Below are positions 15,824 through 25,016 of a stretch of 64,000 bases of DNA, in pieces; position 1 is the first letter of the stretch, and each line of letters opens with the position of its first letter. The position numbers and the translations under genes are program-made. The stretch comes from Curtobacterium sp. SGAir0471 (GTDB lineage Bacteria; Actinomycetota; Actinomycetes; Actinomycetales; Microbacteriaceae): assembly GCF_005490985.1 (NCBI RefSeq), contig NZ_CP027869.1:1736001-1800000 (forward strand), written 5' to 3'. The notes under the pieces are model-generated. The model was given only the letters and a program-made list of their open reading frames with translations. It did not search any database and was not told where the DNA came from.

Positions 15824-18418
15824 TTGCCAGCACCATTTGGCCCGACCGGTGGCGACGACGCGTTCGACGCGTTCCTCGCACGGCTCATCGCGGCCCAGCA
15901 GGCCGGCGCCCAGCGATCCGCACCGCTGGGACGCCCGGTCGACATCACGCGGCTCCTCAGCCGCCGCACCCACGAGCTGCTCCAGCGCACCGCCGAGTAC
16001 GCCGTCACGCAGGGCCAGCACGAGATCGACGCCCTGCACGTCCTGCACGTCCTCGTGCACACCGAGCCGTTCACCGCGGTCGTGCGCAGCGCCGGTGTCG
16101 ACCCGGAGCAGCTCGCCGCCGAGGTCGAGCAGCGGCTCCCCGTCCCGGCGGAGTCCCGTCCCGAGCGCACCGGACAGCCCGCGCTGACCGGCACCGCGCA
16201 GCGGATCCTGCTCGAGGCGACGCAGGCCGCCCGGGCCTTCGGCAGCACGTACACCGACCCAGAGCACGTCTTCTTCGCGCTCGTCACCGACCAGGACACC
16301 GTCGCCGGGCAGCTGCTCGCGAGCGCCGGCGTCACCCCGCAGCACCTGCAGGAGCACGCCCAGCAGGCCGCGGCAGCAGCACGAGAGGGGCGACCGATGC
16401 CCGGAGCCACCGACACCACCGCCGAGTCCACGAGCGACACCCCGACGCTCGACCGGTTCGGCACCGACCTCACCGAGCGTGCCCGCGACGGCCGCATCGA
16501 CCCGGTCATCGGCCGTGCGGACGAGATCGAGCAGACCGTCGAGGTCCTGCTCCGCCGCACCAAGAACAACCCCGTCCTCATCGGCGAGCCCGGCGTCGGC
16601 AAGACCGCGATCGTCGAGGGCCTCGCGCAGCGCATCGCCGACGGCGACGTGCCCGCGCTGCTCCAGGGCAAGCGCGTCGTGGCGCTCGACCTGGCGGGCA
16701 TGCTCTCCGGCACCCGGTACCGCGGTGACTTCGAGGAGCGCCTGACCACGGCGATGGACGAGATCGCCGCGCACGCCGACGAGCTGATCGTGTTCGTCGA
16801 CGAGCTCCATACCGTCGTCGGCGCCGGTGGCGGTGGCGAGGGCGGCTCGATGGACGCGGGCAACATCCTCAAGCCCCGTCTCGCCCGCGGCGACCTGCAC
16901 CTGGTCGGCGCGACGACGCTGAACGAGTACCGCCGGATCGAGAAGGACGCGGCCCTCGAGCGCCGCTTCCATCCGGTCACGGTGGGGGAGCCGAGCGTCG
17001 AGGACGCCGTCGCGATCCTCGCCGGGCTCGCCCCTCGGTACGCCGAGCACCACGACGTCACCTACACCGACGCCGCCCTGCGCGCCGCGGTGGAGCTCTC
17101 GCACCGGTACGTCACCGACCGGCACCTGCCGGACAAGGCCATCGACCTCGTCGACCAGGCCGGTGCCCGTCGTCGCCTCGCCCTCTCGGGCGACGTCGAC
17201 GTCGAGGCGCTCCGCGACCAGGTCGGGGAACTGCAGGCCGACAAGGACCGCGCGGTGGCAGAGGAGCTGTACGAGGAGGCGTCGCGCCTGCGCGACGAGA
17301 TCGACGGACTGGAGGCGCGGATCACCGCAGCCTCGACGGGTGACGCGAGCAGCGCCTCCCGTCCGACCACCGCCGACCGCGTGATCACGGAGGCGGACAT
17401 CGCGGAGGTGGTGTCCCGTGCCACCGGCATCCCGGCCACCCGCCTGTCCCAGGGCGACCGGTCCCGGCTCGCCGCGCTCGAGGACGAGCTCCACGAGCGC
17501 GTCGTCGGCCAGGACGACGCCGTGCGCGCGATCGCGACCGCGGTCCGGCGCAGCCGGACCGGCATGGGCGACCCGCGTCGCCCGGTCGGCAGCTTCCTGT
17601 TCCTCGGCCCGACCGGCGTCGGCAAGACCGAGCTCGCGAAGGCCCTCGCCGGGTCGCTGTTCGGCGACGAGTCGGCGATGCTGCGCTTCGACATGAGCGA
17701 GTTCGGCGAGCGGCACACCGTGTCGCGCCTGGTCGGTGCCCCTCCCGGGTACGTCGGCTACGACGAGGCCGGCCAGCTCACCGAGCGCGTGCGCCGCAAC
17801 CCGTACTCGGTCGTGCTGCTCGACGAGGTCGAGAAGGCTCACCCGGACGTCTTCAACCTGCTCCTGCAGGTGCTCGACGACGGTCGCCTGACCGACGGGC
17901 AGGGGCGGACGGTCGACTTCCGGAACACGGTCGTCATCATGACGTCGAACATCGGGTCCGAGTTCCTGGCGTCGCGCTCCGGTGCGCTCGGGTTCTCGGC
18001 AGTCGGGTCCTCCGACGGGTACGCCGAGGAGGACCTCCGTGCCCGCGTGATGGGCAGGCTGCGCGAGGCGATGCGGCCGGAGTTCATCAACCGCATCGAC
18101 GAGATCGTGCTCTTCCGCAAGCTGGAGCGCTCGCAGCTCCGGTCGATCGTGGACCTGCTGCTGCAGGACACCGCGCTCCGGCTGCTCGCGCAGGGGATGA
18201 CCCTGTCGGTGTCCGCCGCGGCGACCGACTGGCTCGCCGAGCACGGTTACGAGCCGGAGTACGGCGCGCGTCCGCTCCGTCGGCTCATCCAGCGCGAGGT
18301 CGACGACCGCATCGCGACCCTGGTGGTCGACGAGCAGGCGCACGACGGCGACACCGTGCGGATCGACGTCGAGGACGGCCGACTCGTCGCCCGCGTGTCC
18401 GCCCCGGCGACGGTCTGA
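15824..18418 (+). CDS. ClpC-type AAA+ unfoldase/chaperone
   Basis: An 864-residue Hsp100 protein. Clp_N repeats occupy about 35-190; D1 has GEPGVGKT at 254-261 and VFVDELH at 323-329; D2 has GPTGVGKT at 595-602 and LLDEVEKAH at 665-673. Between them is a short UVR-like coiled segment (about 475-500) rather than the long ClpB middle domain, and D2 contains ALGF at 721-724, the position of the ClpP-docking loop of ClpC. So it resembles ClpC, an unfoldase that feeds ClpP, more than the disaggregase ClpB. TTG at 15824 follows AGGAGG. A HAIR operator directly upstream indicates HspR heat-shock control, which in Streptomyces is known for clpB and dnaK. Confidence 0.88.
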   Translation: MPAPFGPTGGDDAFDAFLARLIAAQQAGAQRSAPLGRPVDITRLLSRRTHELLQRTAEYAVTQGQHEIDALHVLHVLVHTEPFTAVVRSAGVDPEQLAAEVEQRLPVPAESRPERTGQPALTGTAQRILLEATQAARAFGSTYTDPEHVFFALVTDQDTVAGQLLASAGVTPQHLQEHAQQAAAAAREGRPMPGATDTTAESTSDTPTLDRFGTDLTERARDGRIDPVIGRADEIEQTVEVLLRRTKNNPVLIGEPGVGKTAIVEGLAQRIADGDVPALLQGKRVVALDLAGMLSGTRYRGDFEERLTTAMDEIAAHADELIVFVDELHTVVGAGGGGEGGSMDAGNILKPRLARGDLHLVGATTLNEYRRIEKDAALERRFHPVTVGEPSVEDAVAILAGLAPRYAEHHDVTYTDAALRAAVELSHRYVTDRHLPDKAIDLVDQAGARRRLALSGDVDVEALRDQVGELQADKDRAVAEELYEEASRLRDEIDGLEARITAASTGDASSASRPTTADRVITEADIAEVVSRATGIPATRLSQGDRSRLAALEDELHERVVGQDDAVRAIATAVRRSRTGMGDPRRPVGSFLFLGPTGVGKTELAKALAGSLFGDESAMLRFDMSEFGERHTVSRLVGAPPGYVGYDEAGQLTERVRRNPYSVVLLDEVEKAHPDVFNLLLQVLDDGRLTDGQGRTVDFRNTVVIMTSNIGSEFLASRSGALGFSAVGSSDGYAEEDLRARVMGRLREAMRPEFINRIDEIVLFRKLERSQLRSIVDLLLQDTALRLLAQGMTLSVSAAATDWLAEHGYEPEYGARPLRRLIQREVDDRIATLVVDEQAHDGDTVRIDVEDGRLVARVSAPATV

Positions 18419-18437
18419 TCCGACCCGCTCGCACAGC

Positions 18438-18470
18438 ACGGCCCCGGTACCCCAGCGGTACCGGGGCCGT
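18438..18470 (+). terminator. Terminator hairpin after the Clp ATPase gene
   Basis: A perfect 14-bp stem (18438-18451 with 18457-18470) and five-base loop, starting 20 bases after the stop codon. Confidence 0.75.
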
Positions 18471-18533
18471 TCCGCGTCCTGCGTCGTCCTCGTGTGTCCC
18501 GCGACGCAATTCCAGAAATGTTCGAGAAAGGGG

Positions 18534-18563
18534 TTGCGCTCGCATTCCCGGCCCCGATAGTGT
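18534..18563 (+). promoter_or_regulatory. Strong consensus-like promoter in a gene-poor region
   Basis: TTGCGC at 18534-18539 and TAGTGT at 18558-18563 with an 18-base spacer. It points at a 23-codon reading frame at 18609 with a purine-rich ribosome site, about 46 bases downstream. Confidence 0.5.
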
Positions 18564-18608
18564 TCACGAGCATCACCGGCTGTACGAGACCGAGAGGGGG
18601 CCGACACA

Positions 18609-18680
18609 ATGATGATCTTCACGACGAACCCGTTCCGTGGAATCCGTGGGATCGGCGGCACCCCGCTCCGGTCGCACTGA
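18609..18680 (+). CDS. Candidate 23-residue peptide or leader (uncertain)
   Basis: ATGATG at 18609 opens a 23-codon frame (MMIFTTNPFRGIRGIGG then TPLRSH) preceded by GAGAGGGGG about eight bases upstream and by a good promoter. Twenty of its codons end in G or C. It is too short to judge by composition alone. An overlapping frame (18494-18742) has poor third positions in its first half. It could be a leader peptide, a small protein or chance. No gene follows until 19178. Confidence 0.3.
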   Translation: MMIFTTNPFRGIRGIGGTPLRSH

Positions 18681-19077
18681 CGCGGGACGTCCCGCTCCAG
18701 CCGTTCCCCTCGGTCGCCGAGGCGACTGCACCGCTGCCGTAATGGCGTGGTGACACCGCACCGGTCGACCCGGCACAGCCCTGCTGCGCCGTACCCCACC
18801 TCCAGCGCCCGCTGCGGCCGCTCGTCGTCCTGACGGGCGTCCGAGCGGTCGGATGCCCGTCCTGACGGCAGCCGCGCGCTCGGCGAGTGGATCGAGGTCG
18901 GACCGCGAGCGGACGACGTCTCCCGCGACGGATCCACGCGGTGACCGCAACCGGTCATCGACAATGCAGCGTGGCGCATTCCTGCGCGCCCTGCGATCAT
19001 TCTCGCCCGCATTCCTCGGGCGTTCTCCCGAACCCGTTCCCGACGCATTCGTGCGCTCGGCAGTCGGGCTCACCGTC
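18681..19077. other. Stretch without a recognised gene
   Basis: No reading frame here combines a ribosome site with actinobacterial codon use. I see no tRNA-like or other RNA structure. An 11-base sequence CGTCCTGACGG occurs twice near 18830-18875. The region leads into the palindrome array at 19078. Confidence 0.5.
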
Positions 19078-19160
19078 GTGCCCTCGGGCACGCAGTATCC
19101 GTGCCCTCGGGCACGCGGAATCCATGCCCTCGGGCACCCACCAGTCATGCCCTCGGGCAC
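19078..19160 (+). repeat. Four-copy palindrome array with exact 23-bp period
   Basis: The 14-mer RTGCCCTCGGGCAC begins at 19078, 19101, 19124 and 19147, each exactly 23 bases after the last. Each is an inverted repeat of TGCCC/GGGCA around a TC centre; the nine-base spacers differ. The array ends 17 bases before the GTG of a small gene and may be its control region or a processed leader. Confidence 0.9.
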
Positions 19161-19177
19161 ACACGAAAGGCACCATC

Positions 19178-19411
19178 GTGTCGAACGACATCGACGTCCG
19201 TCCCCCCGATACCCGCGCGGTGCGCCGCCGGGTCACCCTCGCCGACCGCATCGCCCTCCGGATCGGCATGTCGCTGATCATCTGGAGCCGTCGGACGCAC
19301 CACGTGCGCCCCTCGGTCGACTTCGCCACCCGGCAGCGGCTCGACCGCGAGCGGCGTGAGCGCGAGCTCGACCTGCTCGTCCGGAGCGCCGCGATGCACA
19401 TGTGGCGCTGA
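19178..19411 (+). CDS. Small basic hypothetical protein
   Basis: A 77-residue, strongly basic protein of unknown function. Residues 24-35 (LRIGMSLIIWSR) form a short amphipathic or hydrophobic helix; the C-terminal third is a charged helix rich in Arg/Glu (RQRLDRERRERELDLLVR). GTG at 19178 follows AAAGG. Third positions are high GC. It sits directly downstream of the 23-bp palindrome array, which suggests special control. It could be a membrane-associated or nucleic-acid-binding small protein; no family recognised. Confidence 0.65.
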   Translation: MSNDIDVRPPDTRAVRRRVTLADRIALRIGMSLIIWSRRTHHVRPSVDFATRQRLDRERRERELDLLVRSAAMHMWR

Positions 19412-19466
19412 CCAGCGCCGCACCGCGCGCACTCGGCGGCGGTCCGCCCCGCGGTCGAACCACGGA

Positions 19467-19507
19467 GACGACATCGAACCAGCGTGCGCGCCTGGTTCGA
19501 TGTCGTC
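19467..19507. terminator. Bidirectional hairpin between convergent genes
   Basis: A perfect 16-bp stem (19467-19482, 19492-19507) with a nine-base loop; arms extend further with one bulge. It lies between the stops of the 77-residue gene and the GH6 gene. Confidence 0.7.
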
Positions 19508-19558
19508 CTCCTGGTTCGGCGCCGGGAGCACGCGGCGCTGCCGACCTCCCGGCCGCGC

Positions 19559-20587
19559 TCAGCGCTTCCGGTTCGCCACCAGTGCGACGGCGTACGACGG
19601 GAACCACGTCCCCGCCGCCGGTCCACCGTTGCAGGTCCCGTCGCTCGCACCCGGCGTCTTGATCCAGAGCAGCGCGTCGAGTCGTGTCCGTCCCGCAGCC
19701 ACCTGCGGACTGCGGCCCAGGCCGGCCCCCGTCGGGTTGCACCAGGTGCCGAGCCACCCGCGGGCGTTCCGCGACGTGTCGATGACGTACCGCGCACCAC
19801 CGGTCAGGGCGCTGAGCCGCTCGGCGTACGCCCGCTCGCCGTCGACGCGGTAGAAGTTCGCCACGTTCGTGAAGAAGCCGCGGGCCTCGGCGATGCCGGC
19901 CTCCCGCAGGTACGTCGCCTGCAGCTCGGGGCTGTTCCAGTTCTCGTTCCCACCGTCGAGGTAGGTGGGGACGCCCGCGGCGGCGTACTCGTGCACGGCC
20001 CCGGCGATGATCCCCGGGCGCCGCTCGCGTTCGGCGGTGCAGGAGCTCAGGTGGGACAGGGAGTCCGGCTCCACGATCACGACCGCCCGGTGCCCCCTGA
20101 GGTCGGCCGCGATGCGACGGTTCCACTCCGCGTACGCCGTCGGGGAGAGCCCGCCCGCCGAGTACCCGCCACAGTCGCGGTTCGGGACGGCGTAGGTGAC
20201 GAACACCGGTGTCCTCCCGACCTGCTCGGCGGCGGCGAGGTTCCGGGCGATCACCCGGTCCAGTGCGTCGCCGGTGTACCACTCACCCAGCCAGATCGCG
20301 ACCGGCTGCTGCGCGATGGTCCTGGCCGCTGCCGCCTCGGTCGCCGTCCCCGACGTGCTGAGCGCCGTCGCCGCCTGCGCGGCCTGGCTGTCCGGCTGCA
20401 CGAACAGTCCGCCCGCGAAGACCTGCCCGGGCGTCGCGGTGTGGAGTGCTGCGGGCGGCAGCGGTGCGACGGCAGCTGCCGACGCGGCGGTCGGCGTGGT
20501 CACGACGATCGTGCCCGCGACCGTCGCGGCGAGCGCGGTCGCGAGCGCGAGGGCGCGCGCGACCGTCGTCCTGGTCCTCGAGTGCAT
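19559..20587 (-). CDS. Secreted glycoside hydrolase family 6 (endoglucanase/cellobiohydrolase)
   Basis: A 342-residue exported enzyme. Signal peptide 1-38 (RTRTTVARA then a hydrophobic stretch ending ASAAA). GH6 motifs appear in order: WLGEWYTGD near 98, YAVPNRDCGGYSAGG with the conserved Cys, VIVEPDSL (proton-donor Asp), VIDTSRNARGW, and LWIKTPGASDG near 300, where the usual form is KPPGESDG. The enzyme inverts beta-1,4-glucan bonds. There is no carbohydrate-binding module. It is a single gene; regulation not visible. It fits a plant- or litter-associated bacterium. Confidence 0.9.
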   Translation of the reverse strand: MHSRTRTTVARALALATALAATVAGTIVVTTPTAASAAAVAPLPPAALHTATPGQVFAGGLFVQPDSQAAQAATALSTSGTATEAAAARTIAQQPVAIWLGEWYTGDALDRVIARNLAAAEQVGRTPVFVTYAVPNRDCGGYSAGGLSPTAYAEWNRRIAADLRGHRAVVIVEPDSLSHLSSCTAERERRPGIIAGAVHEYAAAGVPTYLDGGNENWNSPELQATYLREAGIAEARGFFTNVANFYRVDGERAYAERLSALTGGARYVIDTSRNARGWLGTWCNPTGAGLGRSPQVAAGRTRLDALLWIKTPGASDGTCNGGPAAGTWFPSYAVALVANRKR

Positions 20588-20747
20588 GGTCCCCGTCCTG
20601 TTCCCGTCCGAGCGGGAACGATCCGGACGCCCCTTGCGCCCGTTCCACCTGTCGCAGACCATGAGAACCCACGGACCGGTACCCCGGCGATCTCCAGAAC
20701 GAGGGACAGGCGTCGTCCCGGCGCACAGAGCCACCCTCGCCGTCGCG

Positions 20748-20753
20748 TACCGT
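20748..20753 (+). promoter_or_regulatory. -10 element, leaderless apt
   Basis: TACCGT, six bases before the GTG at 20760; no ribosome site. Confidence 0.6.
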
Positions 20754-20759
20754 TGTGCG

Positions 20760-21302
20760 GTGACCGAAACCGCAGCTGCACTCGTCGAACGCCTGACCGC
20801 CATCGTCCCGGACTTCCCGAAGCCGGGCATCCTGTTCCGCGACGTGACGCCGGTGTTCTCCGACCCGGTGGCGTTCGGTCGCGTCTGCGAGGCCCTCGCT
20901 GCACCCTTCGCCGTCGGCGCGGGCTTCCAGGCGGTCGCCGGGATCGAGGCCCGCGGCTTCGCGCTGGCGGGTGGCATCGCGGCGCAGCACCAGGTCGGCG
21001 TGCTGACCGTCCGGAAGGCCGGCAAGCTCCCCGGCGAGGTCCTCAGCGAGCAGTACGCACTGGAGTACGGCGAGGCCGAGCTCGAGCTCCGCCCGGGCCA
21101 GCTCCCGCAGGGCACACGCGTGCTCGTCGTGGACGACGTCCTCGCGACCGGCGGCACCGCGGCGGCGACGATCACCCTGCTCGAGCGCGCCGGGTACGAG
21201 GCGATCGGCTTCGCCTCGCTCCTCGAGCTCGACGGGCTCTCGGGCCGGGAGCGCCTCGAGCCGCGCCTGCCCGTCACGACGCTCGGCCGCGTCCCCGCCT
21301 GA
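20760..21302 (+). CDS. apt: Adenine phosphoribosyltransferase
   Basis: A 180-residue enzyme that makes AMP from adenine and PRPP. The PRPP motif [16 protein letters not shown] is at about 122-137. The N-terminus ([16 protein letters not shown]) and [10 protein letters not shown] are typical of Apt and distinguish it from Hpt. The start is GTG at 20760, just after a -10 box. In actinobacteria apt often sits near secDF and rel; here it leads the same plus-strand block, although thrS and others intervene. Confidence 0.93.
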   Translation: MTETAAALVERLTAIVPDFPKPGILFRDVTPVFSDPVAFGRVCEALAAPFAVGAGFQAVAGIEARGFALAGGIAAQHQVGVLTVRKAGKLPGEVLSEQYALEYGEAELELRPGQLPQGTRVLVVDDVLATGGTAAATITLLERAGYEAIGFASLLELDGLSGRERLEPRLPVTTLGRVPA

Positions 21303-21363
21303 ACCGCCGCGGCCGCGCACTAGTCTTGACCCACCCCTGAACCAACCGAGGAGCACCACGATC

Positions 21364-23385
21364 GTGACCGACGCAGTCGCACCCGAGCCCGCAGACCTGC
21401 CCCAGGCACCCGAGCCCCGCACCGCGACGACGGCCACGACGGGCACCGAGCTCTTCGACGGCGAACGCGGCGTGGTGGCCATCCGTGTCGACGGCGTCCT
21501 CAAGGACCTCGCCGCCGACGTGCAGGCCGGTGAGACCGCCGAGGCCGTGACGCTGCAGGAGCAGGACGGCCTGGACATCCTCCGGCACTCCGCCGCGCAC
21601 GTGCTCGCCCAGGCCGTCCAGCAGGCCAACCCGGACGCGAAGCTCGGCATCGGTCCGCCCGTCACCGACGGCTTCTACTACGACTTCGACGTCGCCGAGC
21701 CGTTCACGCCCGAGGACCTCAAGGCGATCGAGAAGGGCATGGACCGGATCATCCGCCAGGCCCAGCGCTTCCGCCGCGTCGTCGTCACCGAGGACGAGGC
21801 GCGCGAGCGCATGGCGGGGGAGCCCTACAAGCAGGAGCTCATCGGCCTCAAGGGCGCAGCGGCCGAAGGCGATTCCGGCGAGAGCGTCGAGGTCGGCGCC
21901 GGCGAGCTCACGGTCTACGAGAACGTCGACCCGAAGTCGGGCGAGGTCGTCTGGCAGGACCTCTGCCGCGGCCCGCACGTCCCGCACACCCGGTGGATCG
22001 GCAACGCATCGAAGCTCATGCGCGTCGCGGCCGCCTACTGGCGCGGGTCCGAGAAGAACCCGCAGCTCCAGCGCGTCTACGGCACCGCCTGGCCGGACAA
22101 GGACCAGCTGAAGGCGTACCTCGAGCGCCTCGAGGAAGCGGCCAAGCGCGACCACCGCAAGCTCGGTGCGGAGCTCGACCTGTTCTCGTTCCCCGACGAG
22201 ATCGGCTCCGGCCTGGCGATCTTCCACCCGAAGGGCGGCATCATCCGCCGCGAGATGGAGGACTACTCGCGCCGCCGGCACGAGCAGGAGGGCTACTCCT
22301 TCGTCTACACGCCGCACATCACCAAGGGCGATCTGTTCGAGCAGTCCGGCCACCTCGGCTGGTACAAGGACGGCATGTTCCCGGCCATGCACATGGACGA
22401 GGCCCGCGACGAGGACGGCAACGTCACCCGCCAGGGCGCGGACTACTACCTCAAGCCGATGAACTGCCCGATGCACATCTTGGCGTACCGCTCGCAGGCC
22501 CGGTCCTACCGCGACCTGCCGCTGCGGATGTTCGAGTTCGGCACCGTCTACCGCAACGAGAAGTCCGGCGTCATCCACGGCCTGACCCGTGTCCGCGGCA
22601 TGACCCAGGACGACGCCCACATCTTCACCACGCAGGAGAAGATGAAGGAGGAGCTGACCACGACGCTCGAGTTCGTGCTCTCGCTGCTCCGCGACTACGG
22701 CCTGGACGACTTCTACCTCGAGCTCTCCACGAAGGACCCCGAGAAGTACGTCGGCGACGACGAGGTCTGGGAGGTCGCGACGAACACCCTCCGCGAGGTC
22801 GCCGAGGAGTCGGGCCTCGAGCTCGTCCCGGACCCCGCCGGCGCGGCGTTCTACGGCCCGAAGATCTCCGTGCAGGCCCGCGACGCGATCGGCCGCACCT
22901 GGCAGATGTCGACCGTGCAGCTCGACTTCAACCTGCCGGAGCGCTTCGAGCTCGAGTACACGGCACCCGACGGCTCCCGGCAGCGCCCGGTGATGATCCA
23001 CCGCGCCCTGTTCGGCTCGATCGAGCGCTTCTTCGGCGTGCTCACCGAGCACTACGCGGGGGCGTTCCCGGCGTGGCTGTCCCCGGTGCAGGTCGTCGCG
23101 ATCCCGGTCGCGGCGGAGTACGGCGACTACCTCGACGAGGTCGTCGCGAAGCTCCGGTCGCACGGCGTCCGTGCCGAGGTCGACCACTCGGACGACCGCA
23201 TGCAGAAGAAGATCCGCACGCACACCAAGGCGAAGGTGCCGTTCCAGCTCATCGCGGGTGGCGACGACCGCGACGCCGGTGCGGTCTCGTTCCGCTTCCG
23301 CGACGGCCGCCAGGACAACGGCGTCCCGGTGGACGAGGCGGTCGAGCGCATCCTCACCGCCATCCGCGACCGCGCGCAGGTCTGA
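21364..23385 (+). CDS. thrS: Threonyl-tRNA synthetase
   Basis: A 673-residue class II synthetase. N-terminal TGS-like domain (about 30-85), editing-site motif [10 protein letters not shown] near 79-88, then the catalytic core with motif 2 FRYEFGTVYR-like segment [20 protein letters not shown], and [21 protein letters not shown] carrying the zinc Cys. Motif 3 and the anticodon-binding domain finish the protein. GTG at 21364 with GAGGAG upstream. The last base of its stop is shared with the start of the HIT gene (TGATG), so the two are coupled. Confidence 0.97.
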   Translation: MTDAVAPEPADLPQAPEPRTATTATTGTELFDGERGVVAIRVDGVLKDLAADVQAGETAEAVTLQEQDGLDILRHSAAHVLAQAVQQANPDAKLGIGPPVTDGFYYDFDVAEPFTPEDLKAIEKGMDRIIRQAQRFRRVVVTEDEARERMAGEPYKQELIGLKGAAAEGDSGESVEVGAGELTVYENVDPKSGEVVWQDLCRGPHVPHTRWIGNASKLMRVAAAYWRGSEKNPQLQRVYGTAWPDKDQLKAYLERLEEAAKRDHRKLGAELDLFSFPDEIGSGLAIFHPKGGIIRREMEDYSRRRHEQEGYSFVYTPHITKGDLFEQSGHLGWYKDGMFPAMHMDEARDEDGNVTRQGADYYLKPMNCPMHILAYRSQARSYRDLPLRMFEFGTVYRNEKSGVIHGLTRVRGMTQDDAHIFTTQEKMKEELTTTLEFVLSLLRDYGLDDFYLELSTKDPEKYVGDDEVWEVATNTLREVAEESGLELVPDPAGAAFYGPKISVQARDAIGRTWQMSTVQLDFNLPERFELEYTAPDGSRQRPVMIHRALFGSIERFFGVLTEHYAGAFPAWLSPVQVVAIPVAAEYGDYLDEVVAKLRSHGVRAEVDHSDDRMQKKIRTHTKAKVPFQLIAGGDDRDAGAVSFRFRDGRQDNGVPVDEAVERILTAIRDRAQV

Positions 23386-24083
23386 TGGACGAGGCGCAGC
23401 CGGGAGGCACCGAGCACGTCCCCGGGACCGGTCACGTCGTCGACGCGGCCGGCTCCGGGGCCCCCGGTGCGTCCGCCACGTCGGCTCCGGCAGGTGCGAT
23501 CGGCGCCGCGGGCACCGGCGGCACCGACGACCCGCTGGTGATCCGCGACGCCGCGACGGGTGCCGCGGTGCCGGACGCCTTCCAGCGGCTCTGGAACCCG
23601 CACCGGATGGCGTACATCGACGCCGGGCGCGAGGGGAAGGGCCGCGGGCACGAGGACGACTGCCCGTTCTGCGAGGCGCCGCAGAAGTCCGACGAGGACG
23701 CCCTCATCGTCGCCCGCGGCGAGCACGCCTACGTGCTGCTGAACCTGTACCCGTACAACAACGGTCACCTGCTCGTCTGCCCCTACCGCCACGTCCCCCT
23801 CTACGACGAGGCCACCGCGGACGAGACCCGCGAGATGGCCGCGCTCACGCAGACCGCGATGCGCGTCCTGCGTGCGGTGTCGCACTGCGACGGCTTCAAC
23901 ATCGGCATGAACCAGGGCGAGATCGCCGGCGCCGGGGTGGCCGCGCACCTGCACCAGCACATCGTGCCGCGGTGGGCGTCCGACTCGAACTTCTTCCCGA
24001 TCATCGCCCGCACGAAGTCGATGTCCCAGCTGCTCGGGGACACCCGCCGACTCGTCGCCGAGGGCTGGCCCGCTGCGGACTAG
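23385..24083 (+). CDS. HIT-family nucleotide hydrolase/transferase
   Basis: A 232-residue HIT protein with the triad AHLHQHIVPR near 187-196. CPFC near 88-91 is the paired-cysteine zinc site common in actinobacterial Ap4A phosphorylase-like HIT proteins. The first 45 residues are a low-complexity Gly/Ala/Thr segment. Members cleave or phosphorolyse Ap4A and related dinucleotides, which are by-products of aminoacyl-tRNA synthetases; coupling with thrS fits that. The exact substrate is unproven. Confidence 0.9.
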   Translation: MDEAQPGGTEHVPGTGHVVDAAGSGAPGASATSAPAGAIGAAGTGGTDDPLVIRDAATGAAVPDAFQRLWNPHRMAYIDAGREGKGRGHEDDCPFCEAPQKSDEDALIVARGEHAYVLLNLYPYNNGHLLVCPYRHVPLYDEATADETREMAALTQTAMRVLRAVSHCDGFNIGMNQGEIAGAGVAAHLHQHIVPRWASDSNFFPIIARTKSMSQLLGDTRRLVAEGWPAAD

Positions 24084-24086
24084 ACT
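24081..24086 (+). promoter_or_regulatory. -10 element overlapping the HIT stop codon, for pdxS
   Basis: TAGACT uses the TAG stop of the HIT gene as its first three bases and lies nine bases before the pdxS ATG. It would give pdxST its own near-leaderless transcript. Confidence 0.5.
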
Positions 24087-24095
24087 GTCGGCATC

Positions 24096-25016
24096 ATGAG
24101 CGACAGCACCAGCACCTCGGGCACCAACGGCACCTCGATCACCGGCTCCGACCGCGTCAAGCGCGGCCTCGCCGAGATGCTCAAAGGTGGCGTGATCATG
24201 GACGTCATCGACGCCGAGCAGGCCCGCATCGCGGAAGAGGCCGGCGCCACCGCCGTCATGGCCCTCGAGCGCGTCCCCGCCGACATCCGCGCGCAGGGCG
24301 GTGTCGCCCGCATGTCCGACCCGTCGATGATCGAGGAGATCATCGCCGCGGTGTCGATCCCGGTCATGGCGAAGGCCCGCATCGGCCACTTCGTCGAGGC
24401 CCAGGTGCTCCAGGAGCTCGGCGTCGACTACATCGACGAGTCCGAGGTGCTGTCGCCCGCCGACTACGTCAACCACATCGACAAGTGGAACTTCACCACG
24501 CCCTTCGTCTGCGGTGCCACCAACCTGGGCGAGGCGCTCCGTCGCATCACCGAGGGCGCCGCCATGATCCGCTCCAAGGGCGAGGCCGGCACCGGTGACG
24601 TGTCCGAGGCCACGAAGCACATCCGCACCATCTCCAAGGAGATCGCGGCGCTGCGGTACCTCAAGGAGGACGAGCTCTACGTCGCCGCGAAGGAGCTGCA
24701 GGCCCCGTTCGACGTCGTGAAGGAGGTCGCACAGACCGGCAAGCTCCCGGTGGTGCTGTTCACCGCCGGTGGTGTCGCGACCCCGGCCGACGCCGCGATG
24801 ATGATGCAGCTCGGCGCGGACGGCGTGTTCGTCGGCTCCGGCATCTTCAAGTCGGGCGACCCGGCCAAGCGCGCCGCGGCGATCGTCAAGGCCGTGACCT
24901 TCCACGACGACCCGAAGGTCATCGCCGAGGTCTCCCGCGGGCTGGGCGAGGCCATGGTGGGCATCAACGTCGCCGACGTCCCCGCCCCGCACCGCCTCGC
25001 CGAGCGCGGCTGGTGA
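24096..25016 (+). CDS. pdxS: Pyridoxal 5'-phosphate synthase lyase subunit PdxS
   Basis: A 306-residue (beta-alpha)8 enzyme, highly conserved. It condenses ribose 5-phosphate, glyceraldehyde 3-phosphate and ammonia to PLP. The Schiff-base lysine is in [10 protein letters not shown] (K93), and [19 protein letters not shown] with [13 protein letters not shown] is the phosphate site. Family members are about 290-300 residues; the extra N-terminal Ser/Thr/Gly residues are common in actinobacteria. The stop overlaps pdxT (GTGA), so ammonia-donor and synthase subunits are made together. Confidence 0.97.
   Translation: MSDSTSTSGTNGTSITGSDRVKRGLAEMLKGGVIMDVIDAEQARIAEEAGATAVMALERVPADIRAQGGVARMSDPSMIEEIIAAVSIPVMAKARIGHFVEAQVLQELGVDYIDESEVLSPADYVNHIDKWNFTTPFVCGATNLGEALRRITEGAAMIRSKGEAGTGDVSEATKHIRTISKEIAALRYLKEDELYVAAKELQAPFDVVKEVAQTGKLPVVLFTAGGVATPADAAMMMQLGADGVFVGSGIFKSGDPAKRAAAIVKAVTFHDDPKVIAEVSRGLGEAMVGINVADVPAPHRLAERGW

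Noticed and set aside
18494..18742. 82-residue reading frame overlapping the strong promoter
   Set aside because: It contains the promoter itself, its first half has poor third-position composition, and it lacks a ribosome site.
19078..19160. CRISPR-like array of four repeats
   Set aside because: Repeats are 14 bases and spacers nine bases, far too short for CRISPR.
19467..19507. tRNA-like segment because of CTGGTTCGATG
   Set aside because: The bases belong to a perfect 16-bp inverted repeat and no cloverleaf with acceptor stem can be drawn.
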